Assembly: GCF_014640335.1 (NCBI RefSeq)
Contig: NZ_BMGT01000003.1
Span: forward strand, 913,149 to 977,148
From: Edaphobacter dinghuensis
GTDB taxonomy: Bacteria > Acidobacteriota > Terriglobia > Terriglobales > Acidobacteriaceae
Direction of reading: 5' to 3'
Length of the DNA: 64,000 nt
Each line of letters begins with the position of its first letter. Within the stretch, counting starts at the first letter, position 1. The position numbers and the translations under genes are program-made. The notes beneath the pieces are model-generated. The model had not been told where the DNA came from, made no database searches, and saw only the letters and a list, made by a program, of their open reading frames with translations. This document shows, piece by piece, positions 8,462 to 16,332 of the stretch.

Positions 8462-10722
8462 TATTCAGCCTCCCGAGATCCGCGAGTTTTCCCCTCGGAC
8501 GCACCTTGAGGTTCCCAGCTTCCAGAGTCGGCACTGGAGTAGGAGTAGCCTGAATACCCATAGTAGCCGTAGTAGTCAGGAGAATTTAAATCGACTGCAT
8601 TGAGCACAATACCGGTGATCGGAGCACCGGAGCGTACCAGAAGGTCGCGGGCACGGCGCACGATGTGCTTGCTTGATTTGCCATGACGAACAACCAGCAC
8701 TACTGCATCCGAGTGCCGTGCGAGGATGACGCCGTCCGTGACAGACAGGATCGGAGGCGTATCGATAAGCACATGGGTATAGATCTCGCCGCAGTGCTGC
8801 AGCAGGGAATCCATTGCCTGCGAGCTAAGCATCTCCGTTGGGAAGGGTGGCATGGGACCGGCAGGTAGAACGTCCAGATTTGGAACTTCGGAAACGTTCT
8901 GCGCTGCGTTTTCAAGTGTGCTCGCTCCGGTAAGAACGGTTGTCAATCCAACCTTTCCGCTCATCCCGAAACGATGATGAACGCTGGGGCGACGAAGGTC
9001 CGCATCGATCAGAAGAACTCGCGCATCTCCCTGGGCCAGGATGCACGCTAGATTTGTAGAAAGAGTGGTCTTGCCCTCAGAAGGAGTCGCACTCGTAAGC
9101 AAAATAAATTTGGGAGGATGTCCAGCAGTGGACAGAAGGAGCGATGTTCGCAGCGCACGGAAGGACTCGGAGAACTGCGACTTCGATTGCGACAGCACAA
9201 TGAGATTCTTTTGAGCTGTCGTTAGCGAAGCTCCCTGCTCCACAGAAGTGCGACGTGCCCGTGGAATGACTGCAAGAGAGGGAAGCTCCGTAACATTTTC
9301 AACTTCAGTGATGGTGCGCAGACCGGTGTCCAGGCTATCCAGCAGGAAGGCGATGATAATTCCGCCAATCAGTCCGAAGATGACACCAACCATAACGATC
9401 TTCGATGAGGAGCGGAGTGTGGGACTGGCTGGAGGTAAAGCCTGATCGACAATGTCGATCTCCATCGATTCGAGACCGGCCTCAACACCAGCGGTGCGGA
9501 GCTTTTGCAGCAGCCCTTCGTAGAGGGTGCGGTTCGCTTCGTACTCGCGCTGCCGCAAGGTGTATTCGATCAGATCGTCGCGCAACTTATATGCGTCTGC
9601 CTTCTGTGATTCAAGGGCGGCATTGGTCTGATTTTCATTGGCGCGAGCTACAACGAAGTTTTCCTTCGCTTGTACCAGAAGGCGATTTTGCTCTTTGGCT
9701 ACTTCGCTGCTTAGTTCCGTGATCTGCGCTTTAACAGATTTGGCTTGAGGATGATTTGGTCCCAGTGTTGCTTCTAGCTGGGCATAATTTGCTTTGGCTT
9801 CGGCAAGCTGCGTTCTGAGCTGATTAAGTTCTACAGCAGCTCCGCCTGGTAACGCATCGATGGAACTTTCCATCGTATCCGGGTCCATTCCACTAAGAAC
9901 GCGGTATCGCGCTTCGGCAATAATCCGTGCAAGCTTTGCGTCGCCCGCAGCTTTGGAAAGATCCTCCAATGAAGTAGCAATTTGATTATGACTTGGATCA
10001 AACCCAAGGATGCCCAGGCGACGCTGGAGATCCATCATCTGTTCCTGAGACGTTTCGACCTGCTGCTTCAAGTCGTCCAATTGACTGGAGAGCCATTGCG
10101 AAACTCGTTGGGTAGATGCAAATCTTGTTTCGTAGCTTCGTTGAATATAGGCAGAGATGACCTTATTTACGATGTCTGCGGCAAGCTTGGCGTCCAGGCT
10201 GCTATAGCTGATGTTGATAATCTCTGTCTTCGGAACGAGTACGACACGGAGATTGGTTTGCAGTCTGTCGACAGTGGCCTGACGTACAGCCGGGTCATCG
10301 AGCGAGCGGTGCGTTACCGGACCTTTAGCGTCAAGAAAGGTTGAATTGTTTGCCAGATCCATCTCACGAGCTACGGTCAAGAGCAATGAATCGCTCTTAA
10401 GGATCTGGATCTCGGTCAGCATCTTTGAAGCAGTGTCGGTTCCCCCAGTGATTGCCTGTGCTGCATCCAGGCGAAACTCATTAGAGGAGCCAGACCTGAC
10501 CTGGATCTGTCCAAAGGCGCTATACAGTTTTGGCTGGGTCTTTGCCTTGTAGACACCATAGATTAGGCCAACCAGCATGGCTACGATGACGATCCAGCGC
10601 CGCTTCTTAAGCGTAAGGAGCGCTTCGGACAATGTGTTGTCAGCGGCGGCTGTGCTGAACGCGGGGGATGCATTTCCCGTGATGTCTCCGCCGGGCGAAG
10701 GCTGCGTATTTTGGAAAGACAT
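8461..10722 (-). CDS. Polysaccharide co-polymerase with tyrosine autokinase domain (Wzc/BY-kinase)
   Basis: The 753-residue inner membrane protein has a Wzz domain starting at about residue 28 with TM1 near 42-60, a long periplasmic coiled-coil region, a GNVR-like segment before TM2 near 436-458, and a cytoplasmic BY-kinase domain. The kinase has Walker A ATPSEGKTT near 545, Walker A' VLLIDADLRRPS and Walker B VLIDTPP. The tail carries seven tyrosines in DYYGYYGYSGYSYSS (about 717-731), the usual autophosphorylation cluster. It should control chain length and export with the SLBB protein encoded next to it. It is the first gene of the minus-strand exopolysaccharide operon. No cognate low-molecular-weight phosphatase is adjacent. 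Confidence 0.92.
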   Translation of the reverse strand: MSFQNTQPSPGGDITGNASPAFSTAAADNTLSEALLTLKKRRWIVIVAMLVGLIYGVYKAKTQPKLYSAFGQIQVRSGSSNEFRLDAAQAITGGTDTASKMLTEIQILKSDSLLLTVAREMDLANNSTFLDAKGPVTHRSLDDPAVRQATVDRLQTNLRVVLVPKTEIINISYSSLDAKLAADIVNKVISAYIQRSYETRFASTQRVSQWLSSQLDDLKQQVETSQEQMMDLQRRLGILGFDPSHNQIATSLEDLSKAAGDAKLARIIAEARYRVLSGMDPDTMESSIDALPGGAAVELNQLRTQLAEAKANYAQLEATLGPNHPQAKSVKAQITELSSEVAKEQNRLLVQAKENFVVARANENQTNAALESQKADAYKLRDDLIEYTLRQREYEANRTLYEGLLQKLRTAGVEAGLESMEIDIVDQALPPASPTLRSSSKIVMVGVIFGLIGGIIIAFLLDSLDTGLRTITEVENVTELPSLAVIPRARRTSVEQGASLTTAQKNLIVLSQSKSQFSESFRALRTSLLLSTAGHPPKFILLTSATPSEGKTTLSTNLACILAQGDARVLLIDADLRRPSVHHRFGMSGKVGLTTVLTGASTLENAAQNVSEVPNLDVLPAGPMPPFPTEMLSSQAMDSLLQHCGEIYTHVLIDTPPILSVTDGVILARHSDAVVLVVRHGKSSKHIVRRARDLLVRSGAPITGIVLNAVDLNSPDYYGYYGYSGYSYSSADSGSWEPQGASEGKTRGSREAE

Positions 10723-10917
10723 TCCCTGTAGTCTACTAGAGTGTGACTTCCGTAAGGAAGATGGATTACTTACTTTCTATAAATAGACAAACTAATTCTG
10801 ACAAATAAATGAACTAATTCTTGACAAATGAGAAGGGGCCATCCCTAGTAGCTGCCAATTCATCCAAAACTCACTAAGACCAGATATTATTGAATATGAG
10901 GGATATTTCATCGAATT
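10723..10917. promoter_or_regulatory. AT-rich divergent control region with 18-bp direct repeat
   Basis: This gap separates the divergent tyrosine kinase and UDP-glucose dehydrogenase genes and is clearly more AT-rich than its surroundings. It holds two near-identical copies of AACTAATTCTGACAAAT: 10790-10806, and 10812-10829 with one extra T. The copies are 22-23 bases apart, about two helical turns. The second copy contains a TTGACA that could be a -35 element, with only a weak -10 match downstream. The arrangement suggests an operator or tandem activator site serving one or both genes. Confidence 0.45.
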
Positions 10918-12327
10918 ATGGATAAAAACATTCAAATTGCCGTTGTCGGATCGGGATATGTTGGCCTGGTTGCCGCCGTTTGCTTTGCAGAGATGGGACA
11001 TACCGTTATTTGTGTCGATAACGACGATCGCAAGGTTGCAGCTTTGCAGGGGGGCGATACTCTTATTCACGAGAACCACCTTCCAGAGCTTCTCGAACGT
11101 TACCGTAATACGAAAATTCGTTTTATGTCGGATCTGGGGGAGGCCACTCGCGAGTGTGAGGCTATCTTTATTGCGGTAGGAACACCTCAGAGCGAGACCG
11201 GCGATGCGGATCTTTCCTATGTCGAGGCGGTTGCCTGTGAGATCGCTCGTTCTATTAATGGATACAAGGTGATCGTCGAGAAGAGCACCGTTCCCGTCTA
11301 TACCAACGAGTGGGTGCGGCGTGCGATCGAGCGCAACGGAGTCGATCGTAACCTGTTTGATGTTGTTTCGAATCCTGAGTTTCTGCGCGAAGGTACTGCC
11401 GTTGCCGATTTTCTTCATCCGGATCGGATTGTTGTGGGGGCTGATAGCGACAAGGCAGCAGCATTGTTGCAGGAGATCTATGCTCCATTGACGAGCGGAG
11501 AATACTATAAGCTGCCAAATGCGATTGAAGGTCCGTGCGGCCCCACCGAGCCGCCGCCTTTGCTGCTTACTTCAACGAAGAGCGCCGAGATTATTAAGCA
11601 TGCTTCAAATGCTTTTCTCGCATTGAAGATCTCGTTTATCAATGCCGTTTCGAATCTGTGCGAGGCTACGGATGCCAATGTCGAACAGGTTGCTCTGGGT
11701 ATGGGACTGGATAGTCGTATTGGGCCGAAGTTCCTTCGCCCGGGTATTGGTTATGGAGGTTCCTGCTTCCCCAAAGATGTGGCAGCCTTCCGTTCTGTGG
11801 CAGAGCAGATGGGCATCGACTTCAATCTCTTGAGCGAAGTTGAAAAAATTAATGTGCAACAGAAGAAGCGTTTCCTGGCAAAGGTCCGTTCGGCTTTGTG
11901 GACGCTGCGTACTAAGCGGATTGGTGTACTTGGTCTGGCCTTCAAAGGGGAGACCGATGATATCCGTGAATCGCCGGCGATCGATCTGGTTGAGATGTTG
12001 CTTGGCGAGGGGTGCTCGGTCACGGCCTTTGATCCTGCCGCTATGAAACGCACTCAGGATGTGCTTCCTGCTACTTCGCATCTCAAGTACGTGAACAGCG
12101 CCTACGAGGCAGCGCAGGATAGCGATGCACTATTGATCCTGACAGACTGGCCGGAGTTCGCTTCTCTGGATCTCGACCGCTTGAACAAGATTATGCGCTA
12201 TCCGATCATCATCGATGGTCGTAATCTCTATGATCCCCATGTCGTTGCTCAGCATGGATTCACCTACCTCAGCATTGGACGGCCAGCTTCGAATCCTATG
12301 AGGGAAGCTGTTCTTGCAGCCAAGTAA
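10918..12327 (+). CDS. ugd: UDP-glucose 6-dehydrogenase
   Basis: The 469-residue enzyme oxidises UDP-glucose to UDP-glucuronate with two NAD+. The N-terminal NAD site is VVGSGYVGLVAAVCFAEMGH, the central helical domain follows, and the catalytic Cys is in GYGGSCFPKDV at about residue 282. The C-terminal UDP-binding domain has GLAFKGETDDIRESPAIDLV. The length is normal. It is expressed divergently from the tyrosine kinase and followed 78 bases later by UDP-glucuronate decarboxylase, so the pair would make UDP-xylose for the polymer. BY-kinases phosphorylate Ugd in several bacteria; whether that happens here is only inference from proximity. Confidence 0.94.
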   Translation: MDKNIQIAVVGSGYVGLVAAVCFAEMGHTVICVDNDDRKVAALQGGDTLIHENHLPELLERYRNTKIRFMSDLGEATRECEAIFIAVGTPQSETGDADLSYVEAVACEIARSINGYKVIVEKSTVPVYTNEWVRRAIERNGVDRNLFDVVSNPEFLREGTAVADFLHPDRIVVGADSDKAAALLQEIYAPLTSGEYYKLPNAIEGPCGPTEPPPLLLTSTKSAEIIKHASNAFLALKISFINAVSNLCEATDANVEQVALGMGLDSRIGPKFLRPGIGYGGSCFPKDVAAFRSVAEQMGIDFNLLSEVEKINVQQKKRFLAKVRSALWTLRTKRIGVLGLAFKGETDDIRESPAIDLVEMLLGEGCSVTAFDPAAMKRTQDVLPATSHLKYVNSAYEAAQDSDALLILTDWPEFASLDLDRLNKIMRYPIIIDGRNLYDPHVVAQHGFTYLSIGRPASNPMREAVLAAK

Positions 12328-12405
12328 CCAATTGGCTCTTTGACAAAACATAAGTCTTAGATCGGCCAAAGGTCGCTACCAGCTAAAGAAAGGTAACAAA
12401 GATTA

Positions 12406-13341
12406 ATGCCTCAAAGAATTTTAGTCACTGGAGCCGCCGGGTTTTTAGGCTCACATCTCTGTGATGCATTGCTGGCTAAGGGAAATACTGTCATAGGTGT
12501 AGATAACCTATGCACGGGAAATACAAATAACCTCAAACATCTTGCAGCAGAATCAAAATTTAGTTTTATAGAGCAGGATATTTGTAATGCATTTGATCCT
12601 GGAAAAGTAGATTTCATCTTTAACTTTGCTTCGCCCGCAAGCCCTATTGATTACACGCGGCTTGGTGTTGAGACACTTTTTGTAGGCTCGACAGGTACGA
12701 TCAATACGCTAGACTTGGCGAAAAAATATGATGCCGGGTATCTTCACGCCTCAACCTCTGAGTGCTATGGCGATCCGCTGGTGCATCCCCAGGTTGAGAC
12801 ATACTGGGGAAACGTGAATCCGATTGGGCCACGGTCTGTCTACGATGAAGCCAAGCGCTTTTCTGAGGCAGTTGTAATGGCCTATCACCGCTATTACGGC
12901 GTCAATACTCACCTCGTTCGCATCTTCAATACGTATGGTCCACGTCTTCAGGTCAATGATGGTCGTGTGATCTCGAATTTCATGGCGCAGGCGCTCCGTG
13001 GTGAGCCGCTCACTATCTACGGCGACGGTTCGCAGACACGCAGCTTCTGCTATGTCTCCGACCTTATCGAGGGGATTGTTCTTCTTGCCGATTCGGAGGA
13101 GCATCTTCCGGTCAATATTGGAAATCCTGATGAGTGGACGATCCTGGAGTGTGCGCAAGAGGTGCTGGCTGTTACCGGCGCGAAGACAGAGATCATCTCG
13201 AAGCCTCTGCCGCAGGACGATCCAACTCGACGGCGTCCTGATATCACTAAAGCCAAAACACTTCTCGGCTGGGAACCGAAGGTAAGTCTTCGCCAGGGCT
13301 TGGAGAATTCACTGCAGTATTTCAAAGATTGCGTAAAGTGA
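12406..13341 (+). CDS. UDP-glucuronate decarboxylase (UDP-xylose synthase)
   Basis: The 311-residue extended short-chain dehydrogenase has the NAD motif [10 protein letters not shown] at residues 7-16, the Ser/Thr region [11 protein letters not shown], and the catalytic Tyr-x3-Lys in SVYDEAKR (about Y146 and K150). It has the short length and RIFNTYGPR motif of UXS-type decarboxylases, which convert UDP-glucuronate to UDP-xylose with loss of CO2. Its position after ugd supports this over other epimerases. The first third of the gene is unusually AT-rich: I count about 34% G+C over 12481-12600, against roughly 50-58% later. That suggests mosaic origin. A strong terminator follows at 13371-13400. 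Confidence 0.9.
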   Translation: MPQRILVTGAAGFLGSHLCDALLAKGNTVIGVDNLCTGNTNNLKHLAAESKFSFIEQDICNAFDPGKVDFIFNFASPASPIDYTRLGVETLFVGSTGTINTLDLAKKYDAGYLHASTSECYGDPLVHPQVETYWGNVNPIGPRSVYDEAKRFSEAVVMAYHRYYGVNTHLVRIFNTYGPRLQVNDGRVISNFMAQALRGEPLTIYGDGSQTRSFCYVSDLIEGIVLLADSEEHLPVNIGNPDEWTILECAQEVLAVTGAKTEIISKPLPQDDPTRRRPDITKAKTLLGWEPKVSLRQGLENSLQYFKDCVK

Positions 13342-13370
13342 TTACATTCGATTGACGAATACTTAGGTAA

Positions 13371-13400
13371 AAGAGCCCAGCCAATTGGCTGGGCTCTTTT
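13371..13400. terminator. Strong bidirectional terminator
   Basis: A perfect 11-bp stem (AGAGCCCAGCC with GGCTGGGCTCT, loop AATT) is flanked by A-rich bases before and TTTT after. It lies between the UDP-xylose synthase gene (plus) and the Wzi-like gene (minus) and can serve both. Confidence 0.9.
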
Positions 13401-13412
13401 GCTTATCAACCC

Positions 13413-15293
13413 TCAGGGCTGAGGATAGCTATGTAATTTCGGAAACCATGTGAACTGTACCGCAGCCGTAGTGTCCTTCTGCAGACCAGACTTATAGATG
13501 GGAGCTTTCCATCCTTCATACTGCACCCATCCATTGAGCTCCAGATCTTGTCCGAATCTTTTCACTACGCTGACTTTGAACTGGTTCTGTGTCGTTCCAC
13601 CTGGAATGAAGTCCTTTGGTGTCTTCTTATTGAGATATTCCAGTTGCACCGATTCGTTACCGGAGAGGTGGTAAGTTATCCATGCTTGCCCACCTTTTGC
13701 CTCACGGCCAATCCAGTCGCCCATGATGTATCCCTTGTTCGTATATCCCTGGACTTGAATCGTTTCGAAATAGTTGAACTGTCCTGCGAAACTTCTCGAT
13801 ACCCCGGGATCAGTTGTGACGCCCTCTAATCTCAGGTCCAGTTTGTGAAACTTGGGAAACTGGGAGATATAGAGGCCAGTACGGTAAGCAGCACGTCGAG
13901 GAGCGCTAACTGGGGTTACGTCGTCATGCGCAATCGAGTCGATATATAGGGTGGCATACTTTCTGACGAAGGGGAGACGGTAAGAGAAATTGAAGTCACT
14001 GTAACGAGCCCCCGGATCATTGCGAGAATGCTTCTCTTCTGAAGATGTATCGCTGGTGTCGAAGAAGCCTTTGAGAAAAGTATGCAGTGTGACAGGGGCG
14101 TGACCTTCTCCGCCAAAGATGATCGTCCGTTGGAAGCCAAACTCAAAGTTTACTGTTGGACGAAAAGAAAACATCTCGGAATGTACCCAGGGGCTATTCG
14201 GTGATGTATGTCCCTTGAGACTGCCAATGAAAAAATCGTACCGCATGGGGCCAAGAAGCTTCGACAGTAAAAATATATTCAGCGGTTCAACTCTGTTGAC
14301 CCGGAATGAATAGATGTTCTCCGCATTGTTGGACCAGGCCAGGGCGCCGCCAGCGGCAGGCCCAAGCCAAGCATCGGTCTTTCCAGCCGATATCTCATGT
14401 CCAAGCAGATGAATGGAGAGAGCGCCTTCTACTAAGCGAAAAGGATTTTGTGCCTGGATAGGGCCAGCGGGAATTGTAGCCTGAGGCTCGTTGGGTGGAG
14501 CATAGGGAACGATGGTATCAATGGCTGATAGCTGGGTTGCGAGTGCGTTGGAATATCCCGCTGCCGATGGAGCATGCTGGTATTCGCCGCGCAAGTAGAG
14601 CGAGAACGGTCCCCATTCATTCACGGTTGAAAAGCCAGTGATGTTATTGAAGCCCGATTGGTAGGGGCGTCCGTAGTCGTTATTGATGGTCTGGCCCAGG
14701 TGATAGCTATCACGCAAGGGTGTTCCACCAATTCCCATAAAGCGTGTGTAGGTGGATTCGATCCCATAAATGGCTCCACGCGCGGTGTAGCCAGAGGGAA
14801 CCTCGGCGTCGAACTCGGTCAGGAGCTTCGCCAAAATGTCTTGCGCCTCTTCGTTATCGCTGTGGATGATGTCGTATTTTGAATCCTGAAGCATGTGGAG
14901 CGCGCTACGGCGCGTCCATGGACGCATGCCCAGAAACATGGTGTCGAGAAATCCCATGGAGTAAAGCCGGGTCATAGCTGGATAGACCCAACTATCTACC
15001 GGAATGTAGGTTGATCCGTAACGATCCGGCAACTTATCTTCATCTAGCGGCCCATAAGGAACATAAGCGGTGAAGGGATTCTCGGGTGTGGCTGTTGCGG
15101 GTGGTACAGCGGGCTGATCGGTCTTCTGAGGTGATGGAATCGCCTGAGTTGCAGTCTGACTTTGCGGTGCATAAGCCGGCAATGCCGCCGGCGCGGACTG
15201 CGATGGGGATGTCGATGTCTGTGCAAACATCGTCGAGCCTGCACAGGCGACAAGAACCGCAATGGGAAGGTAGGCTTTTTTGCGCACTTGCAC
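13413..15293 (-). CDS. Capsule assembly Wzi-family outer membrane protein
   Basis: The 626-residue precursor has a signal peptide (KKAYLPIAVLVACAGSTMFAQ) and a Pro/Gln/Thr-rich linker to about residue 70. A long beta-rich region of alternating aromatic strands then ends in an aromatic tail (QFTWFPKLHSYPQP), as in outer membrane barrels. The helical segment near residue 90-150 (DSWVYPAMTRLYSMGFLDT, MRPWTRRS) matches the start of the Wzi family domain (PF14052). Wzi is an outer membrane lectin that anchors or assembles surface polymer, which fits the neighbouring export genes. The start codon is GTG 15293 with a weak ribosome site; no nearer ATG precedes the signal peptide. Confidence 0.85.
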   Translation of the reverse strand: MQVRKKAYLPIAVLVACAGSTMFAQTSTSPSQSAPAALPAYAPQSQTATQAIPSPQKTDQPAVPPATATPENPFTAYVPYGPLDEDKLPDRYGSTYIPVDSWVYPAMTRLYSMGFLDTMFLGMRPWTRRSALHMLQDSKYDIIHSDNEEAQDILAKLLTEFDAEVPSGYTARGAIYGIESTYTRFMGIGGTPLRDSYHLGQTINNDYGRPYQSGFNNITGFSTVNEWGPFSLYLRGEYQHAPSAAGYSNALATQLSAIDTIVPYAPPNEPQATIPAGPIQAQNPFRLVEGALSIHLLGHEISAGKTDAWLGPAAGGALAWSNNAENIYSFRVNRVEPLNIFLLSKLLGPMRYDFFIGSLKGHTSPNSPWVHSEMFSFRPTVNFEFGFQRTIIFGGEGHAPVTLHTFLKGFFDTSDTSSEEKHSRNDPGARYSDFNFSYRLPFVRKYATLYIDSIAHDDVTPVSAPRRAAYRTGLYISQFPKFHKLDLRLEGVTTDPGVSRSFAGQFNYFETIQVQGYTNKGYIMGDWIGREAKGGQAWITYHLSGNESVQLEYLNKKTPKDFIPGGTTQNQFKVSVVKRFGQDLELNGWVQYEGWKAPIYKSGLQKDTTAAVQFTWFPKLHSYPQP

Positions 15294-15384
15294 CTCAAAC
15301 TTTTCTATTTGAATCGTTATCTCCAGTGTATCGTCTCAGCCTCTGGAGTTTGCTGTGCAGGCAGGTGAGGGAAGCAAGGAACGT

Positions 15385-16245
15385 TTATGAATGCTTTGCT
15401 GCTGCCAGCTTTTTGCGAAACGAATCGCTGACATGATTTACCCAGTCTTTGCTGGCAATGTTTCGTCCTGTCAAAAAATTTTTCATGTAAAAGATAGGAT
15501 CATTAATTTCGTTGCTTCGTTGCTCTGCGTTGCAAGAAATGCATTCGATCAATACCGGGCCATCTTCACCACGAGACCGGCCAATCGACTCCTGTGCCAC
15601 GCGATACAGCGCGATGGCATCGCTTGCGTCTACAGGAATTCCCGGAATTCCAACTGCCCGTGCCTTTGCACAGATATTTGTGGCTTCACCTTTGCCGCTT
15701 GCTTCAGGGAGAATGACAAAGATGATTGGCAAATTTAGCTTTGCCGTCAGCGTAAGAAGTTGTTTCCAGGATCGTTTTGGCAGCTCCGCATAATAAGCGT
15801 AAGCCATCACAATATTATTTTGCTTCTGGCTCTTGAGAGTGAGCGCTGCTCCCATCGCCATATTCAGACGGTCCTCTGCATCCTCAACCCAAGGTAGTTG
15901 GCGTGTCACAATGGTTGATTCGGTCGATATCGCATTTTCGATTTGCGCGTTGGAGATTACCTTAGCGATATGACTAAGAAGGGGACGGAGCGGAGCGCCG
16001 AAGAGAAGATCCATGGTCGCGCACATGCGAGCGTCGCTGACAAGATCGCCCTGTCTTAGCTCGATAGCTGTGGCCACGCGGCACGCCTCCTCTCCAGATG
16101 CAGAGGACAGTCGCTGTTTTTTTATCTTTCGCTGTGCTTTGGCGATATGCTCATTCAGTAATCTGGCCTGAGCCATCACGGTGTAAATTTGTCGGAGTTT
16201 TTTGTTGGGAACCAGTGGATTTTCGTGCGGCGCTGTTTCGCTCAA
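15385..16245 (-). CDS. Degenerate dehydrogenase E1-alpha-like protein lacking the TPP motif
   Basis: The 286-residue protein follows the E1-alpha (PF00676) plan: an N-terminal helix LRQIYTVMAQARLLNEH, a SASGEEACRVATAIEL segment in place of the usual GQEA motif, then LPIIFVILPEASGKGE, GIPGIPVDASDAIALYRVAQES and a final ECISCN plus DPIFYMKNFL. The normal GDG-x-N-QG site for Mg and thiamine diphosphate is absent; that position reads MAYAYYAELPKRSW. It is also about 40 residues short. It is therefore probably not an active E1, and may be a scaffold, regulator or repurposed fold. It lies 87 bases after aceE but is separated from it by a terminator. Confidence 0.7.
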   Translation of the reverse strand: MSETAPHENPLVPNKKLRQIYTVMAQARLLNEHIAKAQRKIKKQRLSSASGEEACRVATAIELRQGDLVSDARMCATMDLLFGAPLRPLLSHIAKVISNAQIENAISTESTIVTRQLPWVEDAEDRLNMAMGAALTLKSQKQNNIVMAYAYYAELPKRSWKQLLTLTAKLNLPIIFVILPEASGKGEATNICAKARAVGIPGIPVDASDAIALYRVAQESIGRSRGEDGPVLIECISCNAEQRSNEINDPIFYMKNFLTGRNIASKDWVNHVSDSFRKKLAAAKHS

Positions 16246-16277
16246 GCCAGATCTCCCATTACTGCTGCACTTCTATA

Positions 16278-16307
16278 AAACGAGGGCTCCATGAGGAACC
16301 CTCGTTT
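16278..16307 (-). terminator. Terminator after aceE
   Basis: A stem of AAACGAGGG pairing with CCCTCGTTT, followed on the minus strand by TTTTATAG, sits 25 bases past the aceE stop. It separates aceE from the E1-like gene downstream. Confidence 0.8.
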
Positions 16308-16332
16308 GAGTTAAGCTTCCTGCGATCGCAAG

